Shown here in pieces: positions 34,415 to 43,581 of a stretch of DNA of 64,000 nt (the first letter of the stretch is position 1; every line of letters starts with the position of its first letter). Source of the DNA: Actinobacillus indolicus. Its GTDB lineage: Bacteria; Pseudomonadota; Gammaproteobacteria; Enterobacterales; Pasteurellaceae. Location: assembly GCF_004519515.1 (NCBI RefSeq), contig NZ_CP038145.1, forward strand, positions 434,001 to 498,000. The letters are read 5' to 3'. The position numbers and the translations under genes are program-made. Under the pieces are notes generated by a model. That model was not told the DNA's origin. It ran no database searches and saw only the letters and a list, made by a program, of their open reading frames with translations.

Positions 34415-35410
34415 TTAGGCTTTAAAGCAAGAGACAAAATGGCTATCACTGCCTTTCAATACCGGCTTTTCCTTCGCACAACTTTCATCGGCAAGTGGGC
34501 AGCGTGTTCTAAACACACAGCCAGACGGTGGGTTAATTGGCGATGGTAAATCCCCTTCCAGTAATTGAATTTCTTTATTACGTTCCAATTTTGGATCAGG
34601 AATCGGCACCGCAGACATTAATGCTTTGGTATAAGGATGTTTAGTGTGGTTATACACTTCATCATCAGTGCCTAGCTCCACCGCATTACCCAAGTACATC
34701 ACCAACACACGATCGGAAATATGTTTTACCACTGCTAAATCGTGGGCAATGAAAATCAGTGATAAGCCCATCTCTTTTTGTAACGATTTCAATAGGTTCA
34801 CCACTTGAGCTTGAATCGATACATCGAGCGCTGAAACAGGTTCATCACAAATAATCATTTTCGGTTCAATAATCAACGCTCGGGCAATCCCGATACGCTG
34901 ACATTGTCCGCCTGAAAACTCGTGAGGATAGCGGTTGATTAAGTTTGGTAATAATCCCACTTTCATCATCATCGCTTGTACACGTTCTTTCACTTCCGCA
35001 TCGCTTAATTGCGGTTGATAAATTTTCAACGGTTCTGCGATAATTTCGCCGATATTCATACGAGGGTTGAGTGAAGCCAGCGGATCTTGGAAAATCATCT
35101 GAATATCTTTTCGGGTATTTTTCCATTCTGCTTTTGATTGATGACTCAAATCTTTGCCTAACCAAACGATATTCCCTGCTGATGATTGAACCAAGCCGAT
35201 AATGGCTCGAGCTAAGGTTGATTTACCACAACCAGATTCTCCAACCACACCTAAGGTTTCACCTTCGTATAATTTAAACGATACGTTATTGACCGCTTTG
35301 AGCGTTTGCGGTTTGGCAAAAAAAAGGGCTTTTTTATCTTTAATTTTGAAGTTCACATCCAAGTTTGTGACTTCAAGAATCAATTTTTTCTCTGTCATAT
35401 TTTGGTTCAT
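34415..35410 (-). CDS. oppF: Oligopeptide ABC transporter ATP-binding protein OppF
   Basis: One of two ATPases of the Opp peptide importer. 331 residues with Walker A GESGCGKS, signature FSGGQCQRIGIARAL, Walker B MIICDEPVSALDVS, and the C-terminal oligopeptide domain with CVFRTRCPLADESC. I use ATG 35410, whose first bases overlap the oppD stop (ATGA), rather than a longer reading nine codons upstream; this gives standard oppD-oppF coupling. Confidence 0.93.
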   Translation of the reverse strand: MNQNMTEKKLILEVTNLDVNFKIKDKKALFFAKPQTLKAVNNVSFKLYEGETLGVVGESGCGKSTLARAIIGLVQSSAGNIVWLGKDLSHQSKAEWKNTRKDIQMIFQDPLASLNPRMNIGEIIAEPLKIYQPQLSDAEVKERVQAMMMKVGLLPNLINRYPHEFSGGQCQRIGIARALIIEPKMIICDEPVSALDVSIQAQVVNLLKSLQKEMGLSLIFIAHDLAVVKHISDRVLVMYLGNAVELGTDDEVYNHTKHPYTKALMSAVPIPDPKLERNKEIQLLEGDLPSPINPPSGCVFRTRCPLADESCAKEKPVLKGSDSHFVSCFKA

Positions 35411-36390
35411 AGGGCAAACTTCTCCACTGGAATCCAACAGTTACGTAAACGACCGTCATCTAAACGCTCGAGTTGCGGGGCAACTAGACATTGAGAGCTA
35501 AAATGTTTACAACGTGGCGAGAACGGACAACCTTTTGGTAATTGTAATAAATTCGGCGGATTGCCTGGAATGGTGACTAAGGTTTCCGCTTGTCCGTCTA
35601 AACGTGGAATTGCATCCATTAAACCAATCGAATAAGGGTGGGTCGGATGATAGAAAATTTGATCCGCCGTGCCGTATTCCATGGTTCTGCCTGCATACAT
35701 AACTAACACTTTATCGCAGATCCCTGCCACTACCCCTAAATCATGGGTAATCATGATAATGGCAGTATTGAATTCTCGTTTAAGTTCATTCAATAAGGTC
35801 ATGATTTGAGCTTGAACCGTCACATCTAATGCAGTGGTCGGCTCATCAGCAATCAATAATTTCGGGCGACACAGTAATGCCATGGCAATCATCACACGTT
35901 GACGCATACCGCCTGAAAACTCATGGGGATACATGCCCATACGTTTTTTGGCTTCTGGCATTTTCACCGCATCTAACATTTTGACCGATTCATTGAATGC
36001 GGCTTCTTTACCTAACCCTTTGTGGAGCATTAACACTTCCATCAACTGCTCGCCGACTTTCATATAGGGATTTAACGAGGTCATCGGGTCTTGGAAGATC
36101 ATCGCAATTTCATTGGCACGGATTTTATTTAGCTCCGCAGTCGGTAAATTAACTAACTCTTTACCACGAAATTTTGCCGAGCCTGATACAATCCCGTTTG
36201 CCGCCAATAAGCCCATTAGCGCAAAAGCAGTTTGAGATTTCCCTGAACCAGATTCCCCTACGATCCCTAATGTTTCCCCTGCATCAAGGGTAAAGTTGAG
36301 ATCGTTTACGGCGGTGACCATGCCATCGGGGGTTTTAAAATTGACACGCAGATCTTGCACGTCTAAAAGTAAATTATGTATCGCTGACAT
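35407..36390 (-). CDS. oppD: Oligopeptide ABC transporter ATP-binding protein OppD
   Basis: First ATPase of Opp, 327 residues. Walker A GESGSGKSQT, signature FSGGMRQRVMIAMAL, Walker B LLIADEPTTALDVT, and the C-terminal cysteine-containing GCPFSPRCKHFSSQC region. It lies 8 bp after oppC in the same operon. Confidence 0.93.
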   Translation of the reverse strand: MSAIHNLLLDVQDLRVNFKTPDGMVTAVNDLNFTLDAGETLGIVGESGSGKSQTAFALMGLLAANGIVSGSAKFRGKELVNLPTAELNKIRANEIAMIFQDPMTSLNPYMKVGEQLMEVLMLHKGLGKEAAFNESVKMLDAVKMPEAKKRMGMYPHEFSGGMRQRVMIAMALLCRPKLLIADEPTTALDVTVQAQIMTLLNELKREFNTAIIMITHDLGVVAGICDKVLVMYAGRTMEYGTADQIFYHPTHPYSIGLMDAIPRLDGQAETLVTIPGNPPNLLQLPKGCPFSPRCKHFSSQCLVAPQLERLDDGRLRNCWIPVEKFAL

Positions 36391-36398
36391 GAGATCTC

Positions 36399-37316
36399 CT
36401 ATCTATCTTTTGGATCGAGGGCATCACGTAAACCGTCGCCAATAAAGTTAAAACAGAACAAGGTTAAGCAGAGGAAAAAGGCTGGGAATGCCAATAACCA
36501 CGGCGATGTTTCCATTTGAGCTGCGCCATCGCTTAATAATGCACCCCAGCTACTCATCGGCTCTTGTGTGCCTAAGCCTAAGAAACTTAAGAACGATTCA
36601 AATAAGATGAGAGAAGGTACTTCTAACGAGGCATAAACGACCACGATACCTAATACGTTCGGGATAATATGTTTCCAGATGATTTGGCGTTTCGGCACAC
36701 CGCAGACAATCGCCGCTTCAATAAACTCTTTGTTTTTCAAGCTGAGCGTTTGACCACGCACAATACGAGCAAGGCTTAGCCATGCAATCATCCCGATTGC
36801 CACGAAAATCAAGAGAATGTTTTGACCGAAGAATGTCACCAATAAAATCACGAAGAACATAAATGGGAATGATCCTAAGATTTCCAATAAGCGCATCATT
36901 ACCATATCCACTTTACCACCGACATAGCCTGAAATCGCACCGTAAATTGTTCCGATCACCACTGCAATTAATGCTCCGGCAATCCCGACCATCAATGAAA
37001 TCCGTCCGCCCATGGCAATTCGCACAAGCAAATCACGCCCAGAAGCATCTGTACCGAAATAGTGTCCTGACTCCATATCTGGTGCGGCACTCATCATATT
37101 CCAGTCGGTATCTTCATAGCTGAACGGCATAAGCATCGGTGCAAAGGTAATAAACAGCACCACAAAGAATAAAATAATCAAACTGGCAACCGCCGCTTTA
37201 TTGCGGAAGAAACGGCGACGAGCATCTTGCCAAAGGCTACGACCTTCTAAAATCAGATCGGTATTTTGCTCCGCCAATTTTTCAGCAAGTTCCTGATTCT
37301 TTTTGTTATTTAACAT
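36399..37316 (-). CDS. oppC: Oligopeptide ABC transporter permease OppC
   Basis: Inner-membrane permease, 305 residues with six hydrophobic helices. Typical OppC/DppC features: HYFGTDASGRDLLVRIAMGGRISL and the EAA loop EAAIVCGVPKRQIIWKHIIPN. The gene is 12 bp after oppB. Confidence 0.93.
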   Translation of the reverse strand: MLNNKKNQELAEKLAEQNTDLILEGRSLWQDARRRFFRNKAAVASLIILFFVVLFITFAPMLMPFSYEDTDWNMMSAAPDMESGHYFGTDASGRDLLVRIAMGGRISLMVGIAGALIAVVIGTIYGAISGYVGGKVDMVMMRLLEILGSFPFMFFVILLVTFFGQNILLIFVAIGMIAWLSLARIVRGQTLSLKNKEFIEAAIVCGVPKRQIIWKHIIPNVLGIVVVYASLEVPSLILFESFLSFLGLGTQEPMSSWGALLSDGAAQMETSPWLLAFPAFFLCLTLFCFNFIGDGLRDALDPKDR

Positions 37317-37328
37317 CTCACTGACTCC

Positions 37329-38252
37329 TTATGAATAACGAATTTTCGGATCAATCACGGCGTACAGAATATCCACAATCGCATTAAAGGTAATGGTTAA
37401 TGTCCCGACCAAAATCGTTAAACTTAACACTAAAGAGTAATCACGGTTTAACGCACCGTTGACGAAAAGCTGTCCGATACCCGGTAAACCGAAAACACTT
37501 TCAATCACCATTGAACCGGTAATAATCCCGACAAAAGCAGGGCCTAAATAGGTGATCACAGGTAATAACGCAGGGCGTAAAGCATGTTTAAAGATAATTC
37601 TGCTTAGCGGTAATCCTTTCGCTTTTGCGGTACGGATAAAGTTAGAGTGTAACACTTCGATCATCGAACCACGGGTAATACGTGCAATCCCTGCTACATA
37701 AGCAATGGTTAATGATAATACCGGCAAGACCATGTAATAAAGTTGTCCGCCGTTCCAGCCACCTGCGGGTAGCCATTTGAGGTAAATCGCAAAGAATAGC
37801 ACTAATAACGGTGCAAAGACGAAGCTCGGCATAATAACGCCCGTCATGGCAAAGGACATCACAATATAGTCCCACCTACTATTCTGCTTCAAGGCGGCAA
37901 CCGTTCCTGCCAATAATCCCAATGTGACCGCAAAAATAAAGGCGACAACCCCTAATTTAATGGAGACAGGGAAAGCAGAAGCAATCAAATCATTCACCGT
38001 TTGATCTTTATATTTGAAAGACGGCCCAAAATCCCCTTTAGACAGGTTTTCCAAGTAAATGAAATACTGTTTATAGAGCGGTTCATTTAAGTGATATTTC
38101 GCTTCAATATTCGCCATCACTTCAGGCGGATAAGCACGCTCGGAGGTAAACGGGCTACCTGGTGCAAGACGCATTAGGAAGAATGAAAATGTAATTAAAA
38201 TGAAAAGCGTCGGAATTGCTTCTAAAATCCTTTTCACAATAAACTTCAACAT
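37329..38252 (-). CDS. oppB: Oligopeptide ABC transporter permease OppB
   Basis: Permease partner of OppC, 307 residues. The N-terminus LKFIVKRILEAIPTLFILIT and the EAA loop RTAKAKGLPLSRIIFKHALRPAL are characteristic. I choose ATG 38252, preceded by GGAGATTT, over a reading seven codons longer. A stable hairpin lies between oppA and oppB. Confidence 0.92.
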   Translation of the reverse strand: MLKFIVKRILEAIPTLFILITFSFFLMRLAPGSPFTSERAYPPEVMANIEAKYHLNEPLYKQYFIYLENLSKGDFGPSFKYKDQTVNDLIASAFPVSIKLGVVAFIFAVTLGLLAGTVAALKQNSRWDYIVMSFAMTGVIMPSFVFAPLLVLFFAIYLKWLPAGGWNGGQLYYMVLPVLSLTIAYVAGIARITRGSMIEVLHSNFIRTAKAKGLPLSRIIFKHALRPALLPVITYLGPAFVGIITGSMVIESVFGLPGIGQLFVNGALNRDYSLVLSLTILVGTLTITFNAIVDILYAVIDPKIRYS

Positions 38253-38287
38253 AGGCAAATCTCCAATCCACACTTAATAAATAAAAC

Positions 38288-38341
38288 AAGCGGGGCGATC
38301 ATCTCAAAAATTTGCAAATTTTTAAGAAGATCGCACCGCTT
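38288..38341 (-). terminator. Intra-operon hairpin between oppA and oppB
   Basis: AAGCGG-GCGATC pairs with GATCGC-CCGCTT around an inner palindrome AAAAATTTGCAAATTTTT. Uptake-signal-like arms are present. Position suggests partial termination or mRNA stabilisation that keeps the binding protein in excess over the membrane subunits. Confidence 0.6.
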
Positions 38342-38349
38342 ACAAAAAA

Positions 38350-39987
38350 TTATTGTTTAATAATATATAAGTTTCTTAAGAAGATATCATCTTGTGGATC
38401 TTTACCTTCATAACCTTTCACGAATGGTTTCACTAAACGTGGGTTTACATAGTTATAGATAGGAATGATCGCATAATCTTTCGCTAACTGTGCTTCGGCT
38501 TTCGCATAGGCTGCTGCACGCTCTTCGGCATTGCCCGCTTTGTATGCTGCATTGATTGCTGCATCATAAGCTTCGCTCTTATATTTAGCTGTATTATTGC
38601 TTGAGTTAGACAAGAAGTATTTACCGAAAGTCGATGCTTGGTTATAGTCAGCCGCCCAACCTGCACGCGCTACATCATAGTTACCGCTACGACGAGTATC
38701 TAAGAAGGTTTTCCACTCTTGATTCTCAAGCTTGATATCGACAATACCATTTGTGTTTTGTTTTAAGATAGATTGCGCTGCAATCGCCACTTTTTTGTGG
38801 TTCTCGTTGGTGTTATACAACAACGTGAATTTAAGTGGATTTGATTTGCTAAAGCCAGCTTCTTCTAACAATTTGATCGCTTCCGCTTTACGAGATGCCA
38901 TATCTTGTTTTGAATATTCAGGCTGTTGGATTAAGTGACCTTCCGTGATGTACGGTGGTGTAAATACGTAAGTCGGGGTTTGACCTTGGCCTAATACTTT
39001 ATCCGTAATCACGTTACGATCTAACGCAAGGTTTAATGCCTTACGTACACGCACATCGTTAAACGGTGCTTTTTCGTTGTTTGGTTCATAGTAGTAGGTT
39101 GCAAGTGTACGGGTTACAAACACTTCATTCGGGATTTCTTTTTTGAGTGTTGGGAATTGTTCCGGCGGTAATGCATAACCTGTGATATGTAAATCACCCG
39201 CACGGTAACGCTGTACGTCTGTACTTGCATTTGAAATCATTAAGAATGTCGCTTTATTGATCACAGTTTCTTTATCGTTCCAATAAAGTGGGTTACGTTC
39301 AAAGACGATTTTTTCGTTGATCACGTGTTCTGCGAGTTTATATGCACCATTACCTACATAATTCTCTTTTTTCACCCATGCATCACCTAATTTTTCAACC
39401 ACCGCTTTTGGCACTGGTAACATGGTTTGGTGAGTCATCATACCAACTAAGTATGGCACTGGATTGCTTAATTTGATTTCTAAAGTGTAATCATCAAGCG
39501 CTTTAACACCTAACTCGCTTGGTGCTTTTTTCGCATCAATGATGTCTTGTGCATTTTCAACTTGAAGGTAGTTTAAGTAGCTCGCATAAGGTGATGCGGT
39601 TTTCGGATCGCCTAAACGTTTAAGAGAGAATTCAAAATCGTGTGCGGTAACTGGGTCGCCATTAGACCATTTCGCATCTTTGCGTAATTTGAATGTCCAT
39701 GTTTTGAAATCATCCGAGTTTGTCCATGTTTCCGCTACACCCGGAATCACTTCACCCGCTGAATCTTTAGTCACTAAACCTTCTAATAATTGGTATGAAA
39801 CCTGTGCTTCTGGCACGCCTTCCGTTTTATGAGGGTCAAAACTTGATGGTTCTGAGCTGTTATTAATAATAACTTCTTGCTTCTCTGCAAGCACAGTACC
39901 TTCAGGTACTTTTGCTGCAAAAGCAGAAACAGAAAGACCAAGTGCAATCGCACTTGCCAATAAAGAACGGGTAAACGTTGTTTGCAT
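38350..39987 (-). CDS. oppA: Oligopeptide-binding periplasmic protein OppA
   Basis: Periplasmic receptor of the Opp importer, 545 residues. A Sec signal peptide ends near SAFA (about residue 24). SBP family 5 stretches include INNSSEPSSFDPHKTEGVPEAQV, WSNGDPVTAHDFEFSLKRL and YYEPNNEKAPFNDVRVRKALNLALDR. First gene of the opp operon; the promoter would lie in 39988-40130. Confidence 0.95.
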   Translation of the reverse strand: MQTTFTRSLLASAIALGLSVSAFAAKVPEGTVLAEKQEVIINNSSEPSSFDPHKTEGVPEAQVSYQLLEGLVTKDSAGEVIPGVAETWTNSDDFKTWTFKLRKDAKWSNGDPVTAHDFEFSLKRLGDPKTASPYASYLNYLQVENAQDIIDAKKAPSELGVKALDDYTLEIKLSNPVPYLVGMMTHQTMLPVPKAVVEKLGDAWVKKENYVGNGAYKLAEHVINEKIVFERNPLYWNDKETVINKATFLMISNASTDVQRYRAGDLHITGYALPPEQFPTLKKEIPNEVFVTRTLATYYYEPNNEKAPFNDVRVRKALNLALDRNVITDKVLGQGQTPTYVFTPPYITEGHLIQQPEYSKQDMASRKAEAIKLLEEAGFSKSNPLKFTLLYNTNENHKKVAIAAQSILKQNTNGIVDIKLENQEWKTFLDTRRSGNYDVARAGWAADYNQASTFGKYFLSNSSNNTAKYKSEAYDAAINAAYKAGNAEERAAAYAKAEAQLAKDYAIIPIYNYVNPRLVKPFVKGYEGKDPQDDIFLRNLYIIKQ

Positions 39988-40131
39988 AGAAATGTCTCCA
40001 TATGATGTTGTGAGAATTCGCTAATTAGTATCGCAAAAAATTTAGTTTGTAAAGTTTTTGTTAAAGTTTTTCCAAGAGATTTTTTAGATATGTGAGTTAT
40101 ATCAAGAAATTTAATTACTTTTGCATAAAAA

Positions 40132-40189
40132 ACAAGCGGTATATTCATGAGAAAATTTTGCAAAAATTTCTTAAAATCAGACCGCTTGT
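40132..40189. terminator. Inverted uptake-signal hairpin downstream of the HslV-like gene
   Basis: ACAAGCGGT and ACCGCTTGT flank AT-rich complementary stretches (GAAAATTTTGC / GCAAAAATTTC). It lies between the HslV-like gene and oppA, both on the minus strand, and probably ends the ruvAB transcript. Confidence 0.6.
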
Positions 40190-40253
40190 TGTTACTAAAG
40201 CCGAAAAGATATGTGCTTGAGTATTTAGATTAAAATAAAGTAAGCGTTGATAT

Positions 40254-41042
40254 TTATTCAGAGAATGTCGAATTTAAAACAAAATCAACATCTTTTAAAA
40301 TATTCTCAACATCGCAAGGCATAACAATATCGGCTTCTGTAGAAGGTGCTGTTTCTAAAGGTCGATATTTATGATATGCATAGTTAAGCGAGGCACTTAA
40401 AAGCGTCAGATTTTTAGGTAGAGATGTCTGTAAATCTTGATGTAGATGGTTAATATACATATCTAGCTCCTTAAATCGAGTTTCAAGTAGGAAATCATAA
40501 ATTGCATTATCGTTGTTGACGGTCGTATCTATAATGTATTTAGGATTCCATGATTTGATCATGGTCGGCTCTCCTGAAGAAAGAGAGTCTTTATAATAAG
40601 CATATTTTAAAGCACCTTCCACATTATTTTTACCATTTTTAGTTTGAAAATGATATTTTTTAGCATAAAAGAAAAAATGTGCAGCAAACTCACCGCCTGA
40701 ACCTAAATGATAAATTTCATTAGCAAAAGGTCGATAGTGTTTAGGCAATAGAAATTTTTCTAATTCCCCTGTATGTATATTGATAATGAGATACTCAAGA
40801 GAATCGCCCGTTAAAAAATGCTTTTCGGCAATCTTTTGATAATACTCCCTTGATATTATTTTTCTAAAAAGTGCTTGCAAACATACAATAGCATACTCAC
40901 TACCTGCAAATACGATGATTTTATCATTTACATATAAATACTTAGCAATATAGTGATTTTCAAGGGCTAATTGTCCAAATGGTGTAGACCATAGTCCATC
41001 ACAAGCAACAAAATCCTTAGGAATATATATTACTGTCGTCAT
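40254..41042 (-). CDS. Orphan HslV/proteasome-like Ntn-hydrolase protein
   Basis: No annotated function known to me. The 262 residues align by eye with HslV, the peptidase of the HslUV protease. MTTVIYIPKDFVACDGL corresponds to the HslV start, where Met removal exposes catalytic Thr1 (Thr2 here) and the Asp of the acidic loop (Asp15). VNDKIIVFAGSEYAIVCLQALFRKI matches the NDKVIAGFAG region, with a lysine (Lys34) near the position of HslV Lys33. LGSGGEFAAHFFFYAKKY (GSGG at 114-117) matches the conserved GSGG containing the active-site serine. It is about 85 residues longer than HslV at the C-terminus. No hslU lies nearby. It starts 4 nt after the ruvB stop, so it is probably in the ruvAB transcript. 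AT-rich. Confidence 0.6.
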   Translation of the reverse strand: MTTVIYIPKDFVACDGLWSTPFGQLALENHYIAKYLYVNDKIIVFAGSEYAIVCLQALFRKIISREYYQKIAEKHFLTGDSLEYLIINIHTGELEKFLLPKHYRPFANEIYHLGSGGEFAAHFFFYAKKYHFQTKNGKNNVEGALKYAYYKDSLSSGEPTMIKSWNPKYIIDTTVNNDNAIYDFLLETRFKELDMYINHLHQDLQTSLPKNLTLLSASLNYAYHKYRPLETAPSTEADIVMPCDVENILKDVDFVLNSTFSE

Positions 41043-41046
41043 TCTT

Positions 41047-42045
41047 CTATTTAACTACCCCAAAATGGCTATAAGTGCGTGATGTGGCAATTCGCCCGCG
41101 TGGTGTTCTTTGTAAAAAACCTTGTTGAATGAGATAAGGTTCAAGGACATCTTCGATGGTATCTCTTTCTTCACCAATAGCAGCTGCAAGGTTATCTAGC
41201 CCAACAGGGCCTCCGTCAAAGCGTTCAATAACTGCAGAAAGCAGTTTTCTATCCATAAAATCAAAGCCCTCGGAATCCACGTCTAACATAGTTAAGGCTT
41301 GTTTAGCAATATCAGAAGAAATCACGCCATTGTTTCGTACGTCAGCAAAATCTCTCACTCGGCGTAATAAACGGTTGGCGATACGAGGAGTACCACGTGA
41401 ACGGCGTGCGATTTCGTATGCCCCTTCTGGCGATAAATTTAAGTTTAAGCAGTTCGCACTGCGGCTCACAATAGAAGTGAGATCGTCCACAGAGTAAAAT
41501 TCAAGGCGTTGAACGATCCCAAAACGATCACGCAATGGCGAAGTTAAGGATCCCGCTCTCGTTGTCGCACCAACGAGTGTAAAGGGAGGAAGATCAAGTT
41601 TAATAGAACGTGCCGCAGGCCCTTCGCCAATCATAATATCTAATTGATAATCTTCCATCGCAGGATAAAGCACTTCTTCAATCGCTGGCGATAAGCGGTG
41701 AATTTCATCAATAAACAACACATCATAAGGTTCAAGATTGGTCAACATCGCCGCCAAATCCCCTGCTTTTTCAAGTACAGGACCTGATGTGGTACGGATA
41801 TTTACCCCCATTTCATTGGCGATAATATTCGCAAGGGTGGTTTTCCCCAAACCTGGTGGGCCAAAAATCAAAAGATGATCTAATGCATCGTTACGCAACT
41901 TTGCCGCTTTAATGAAAATTTCCATCTGCTCACGCACTGATGCCTGCCCCACATAGTCCGCAAGCATTTTAGGGCGAATTGCACGATCAATCGTTTCATC
42001 TTCATTTTTTGCTGTTGCACTGATAATTCGGTCTGCTTCAATCAT
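41047..42045 (-). CDS. ruvB: Holliday junction branch migration ATPase RuvB
   Basis: Hexameric AAA+ motor that drives branch migration with RuvA. The 332 residues have Walker A FGPPGLGKTTLA, Walker B VLFIDEIHRL, sensor GATTRAGSLTSPLRDRFG, and the C-terminal winged helix with RTPRGRIATSRTYSHFG. It follows ruvA by 22 bp. Confidence 0.97.
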   Translation of the reverse strand: MIEADRIISATAKNEDETIDRAIRPKMLADYVGQASVREQMEIFIKAAKLRNDALDHLLIFGPPGLGKTTLANIIANEMGVNIRTTSGPVLEKAGDLAAMLTNLEPYDVLFIDEIHRLSPAIEEVLYPAMEDYQLDIMIGEGPAARSIKLDLPPFTLVGATTRAGSLTSPLRDRFGIVQRLEFYSVDDLTSIVSRSANCLNLNLSPEGAYEIARRSRGTPRIANRLLRRVRDFADVRNNGVISSDIAKQALTMLDVDSEGFDFMDRKLLSAVIERFDGGPVGLDNLAAAIGEERDTIEDVLEPYLIQQGFLQRTPRGRIATSRTYSHFGVVK

Positions 42046-42067
42046 AATTCGTTATCTATTTCTTACG

Positions 42068-42676
42068 TTATAATGCATTTTTTAATGCTTCACGGATAAG
42101 CTGTTCGCTTGTCATGCCCGCTTTATTCACTTTCTTAATCATTTTCTCTGCATCGGCTGGCTTATACCCTAATGCAATTAAGGCATCTTGAGCTTCATCT
42201 GCAGGATCTTGGCTATCATGTGCCACAACATGATTTGTAGTAGTATGTTCTTCAAAGAAGTCACTCTGCGCCATACCTTTAAATTTGCCTTTAAGCTCCA
42301 CGAGCAAACGCTCAGCCGTCTTACGTCCAATGCCTGGAATTTTCGTGAGCTTAGCTAACTCTTCTTGCTCTACTGCCGTAGCAAATTGGGAGACAGACAT
42401 TGCAGATAAAATCGCAAGGGCAAGTTTAGGACCAACACCGTTAGTTTTAATTAACTCACGGAATAAGGTTCTATCTTGTTTTTGTGCAAACCCAAACAAT
42501 AAATGCGCATCTTCACGCACAACTAAGTGAGTAAAAATAGTCACTTCTTCATTCACTGCAGGCAGACTATAAAAACTCGTCATAGGTAACAGTAATTCAT
42601 AGCCAATACCTTGCACATCTAGTACCATTTCTGGTGGTGATTTTTCGAGAATTTTGCCGTGAAGTCGTCCGATCAT
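42068..42676 (-). CDS. ruvA: Holliday junction DNA-binding protein RuvA
   Basis: Tetrameric junction-binding subunit of RuvAB, 202 residues. MIGRLHGKILEKSPPEMVLDVQGIGYE begins the OB domain. Helix-hairpin-helix motifs NGVGPKLALAIL and IPGIGRKTAERLLVELK and the C-terminal RuvB-binding domain (ALIALGYKPADAEKMIKKV) are present. No ruvC is next to it. A LexA-type site lies 44 bp upstream. Confidence 0.97.
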   Translation of the reverse strand: MIGRLHGKILEKSPPEMVLDVQGIGYELLLPMTSFYSLPAVNEEVTIFTHLVVREDAHLLFGFAQKQDRTLFRELIKTNGVGPKLALAILSAMSVSQFATAVEQEELAKLTKIPGIGRKTAERLLVELKGKFKGMAQSDFFEEHTTTNHVVAHDSQDPADEAQDALIALGYKPADAEKMIKKVNKAGMTSEQLIREALKNAL

Positions 42677-42719
42677 TGTATTTATCCATCTAATATAAAG
42701 GCGCTAGAATAGCGGAAAA

Positions 42720-42735
42720 CTGGATAAAATAACAG
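42720..42735. promoter_or_regulatory. LexA-type SOS box upstream of ruvA
   Basis: CTGGATAAAATAACAG fits CTG-N10-CAG, one base from the CTGT-N8-ACAG consensus. It lies in the ruvAB promoter region, and ruvAB is a classic LexA target in enterics. Confidence 0.55.
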
Positions 42736-42773
42736 AGCAAGCGGTGAGATTCTGTGAATTTTTTGCAAAATAA

Positions 42774-42794
42774 AAGCGGGCATCACACCCGCTT
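42774..42794 (-). terminator. Terminator of potABC
   Basis: AAGCGGG-catcaca-CCCGCTT, followed on the minus strand by TTATTTT, 20 bp after the potC stop. Confidence 0.8.
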
Positions 42795-42813
42795 AGCAAA
42801 GAAAAAAGAAAGG

Positions 42814-43581
42814 TTAATCTTTTTTACGTAACACAAGCTGACTTAATACAACCAACGCTAATGAGAAAATAATCATGATGGTTGCTAACGCATTGACTTC
42901 AGGTGTTACCCCTGTTTTTACCAAGGAGAAGATTTTCAATGGTAAAACTTCGTAACTCGCACTGGTCACGAAAGAAGAAACCACAACGTCATCAAGTGAA
43001 ATCGTAAAACTTAATAACCAACCTGAAATAATCGCAGGTAATAAAAGTGGGAATAAGATTTTACGTAAAATCGTAAATTCACTTGCCCCTAAGTCTTTCG
43101 CAGCTTCCAACATTTTTGAGTCAAAGTCATTTAAACGTGAAGATACTGTGACTACAACATAAGGTAAGCAGAACGTAATATGAGCAAGTAACAATGACCA
43201 GAAGCCTAATGCAACCCCCACTAACATAAATAAGGCAAGTAAAGAAACTGCCATAACAATATCAGGTGACATCATGACTACAAATAACATACCGCCTACG
43301 AATTGTTTCCCACGGAAACGGTAGCGATATAAGGCAATCGATGTTAATGCACCAATTAATGTTGCGAAAGTCGCCGCAAAAAAGGCTATGGTAATTGAGT
43401 TTGTTGCCGCTTGGATAAGCGTGTCATTGCTAAATAAACGCTCATACCAGTTCCAGCTAAAGCCCTTCCATGTCAAACCATAGCGATCTGCATTGAAAGA
43501 GTTAATGACTAAAATGATGATTGGAATGTACAAGAATGCGTACACGACAAACATAAAAAAGCTTTTCAATACGCGATTCAT
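42814..43581 (-). CDS. potC: Spermidine/putrescine ABC transporter permease PotC
   Basis: Inner-membrane permease of the polyamine importer, 255 residues with six hydrophobic helices. YAFLYIPIIILVINSFNADRYGLTWKGF and the EAA loop EAAKDLGASEFTILRKILFPLLLPAI are typical PotC. Overlaps the potB stop by one base (TAATG). It is the last gene; no potD follows. Confidence 0.93.
   Translation of the reverse strand: MNRVLKSFFMFVVYAFLYIPIIILVINSFNADRYGLTWKGFSWNWYERLFSNDTLIQAATNSITIAFFAATFATLIGALTSIALYRYRFRGKQFVGGMLFVVMMSPDIVMAVSLLALFMLVGVALGFWSLLLAHITFCLPYVVVTVSSRLNDFDSKMLEAAKDLGASEFTILRKILFPLLLPAIISGWLLSFTISLDDVVVSSFVTSASYEVLPLKIFSLVKTGVTPEVNALATIMIIFSLALVVLSQLVLRKKD

Noticed and set aside
39783..40163. 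Minus-strand open frame of 126 codons overlapping oppA
   Set aside because: Out of frame with the oppA start and its promoter; no family match.
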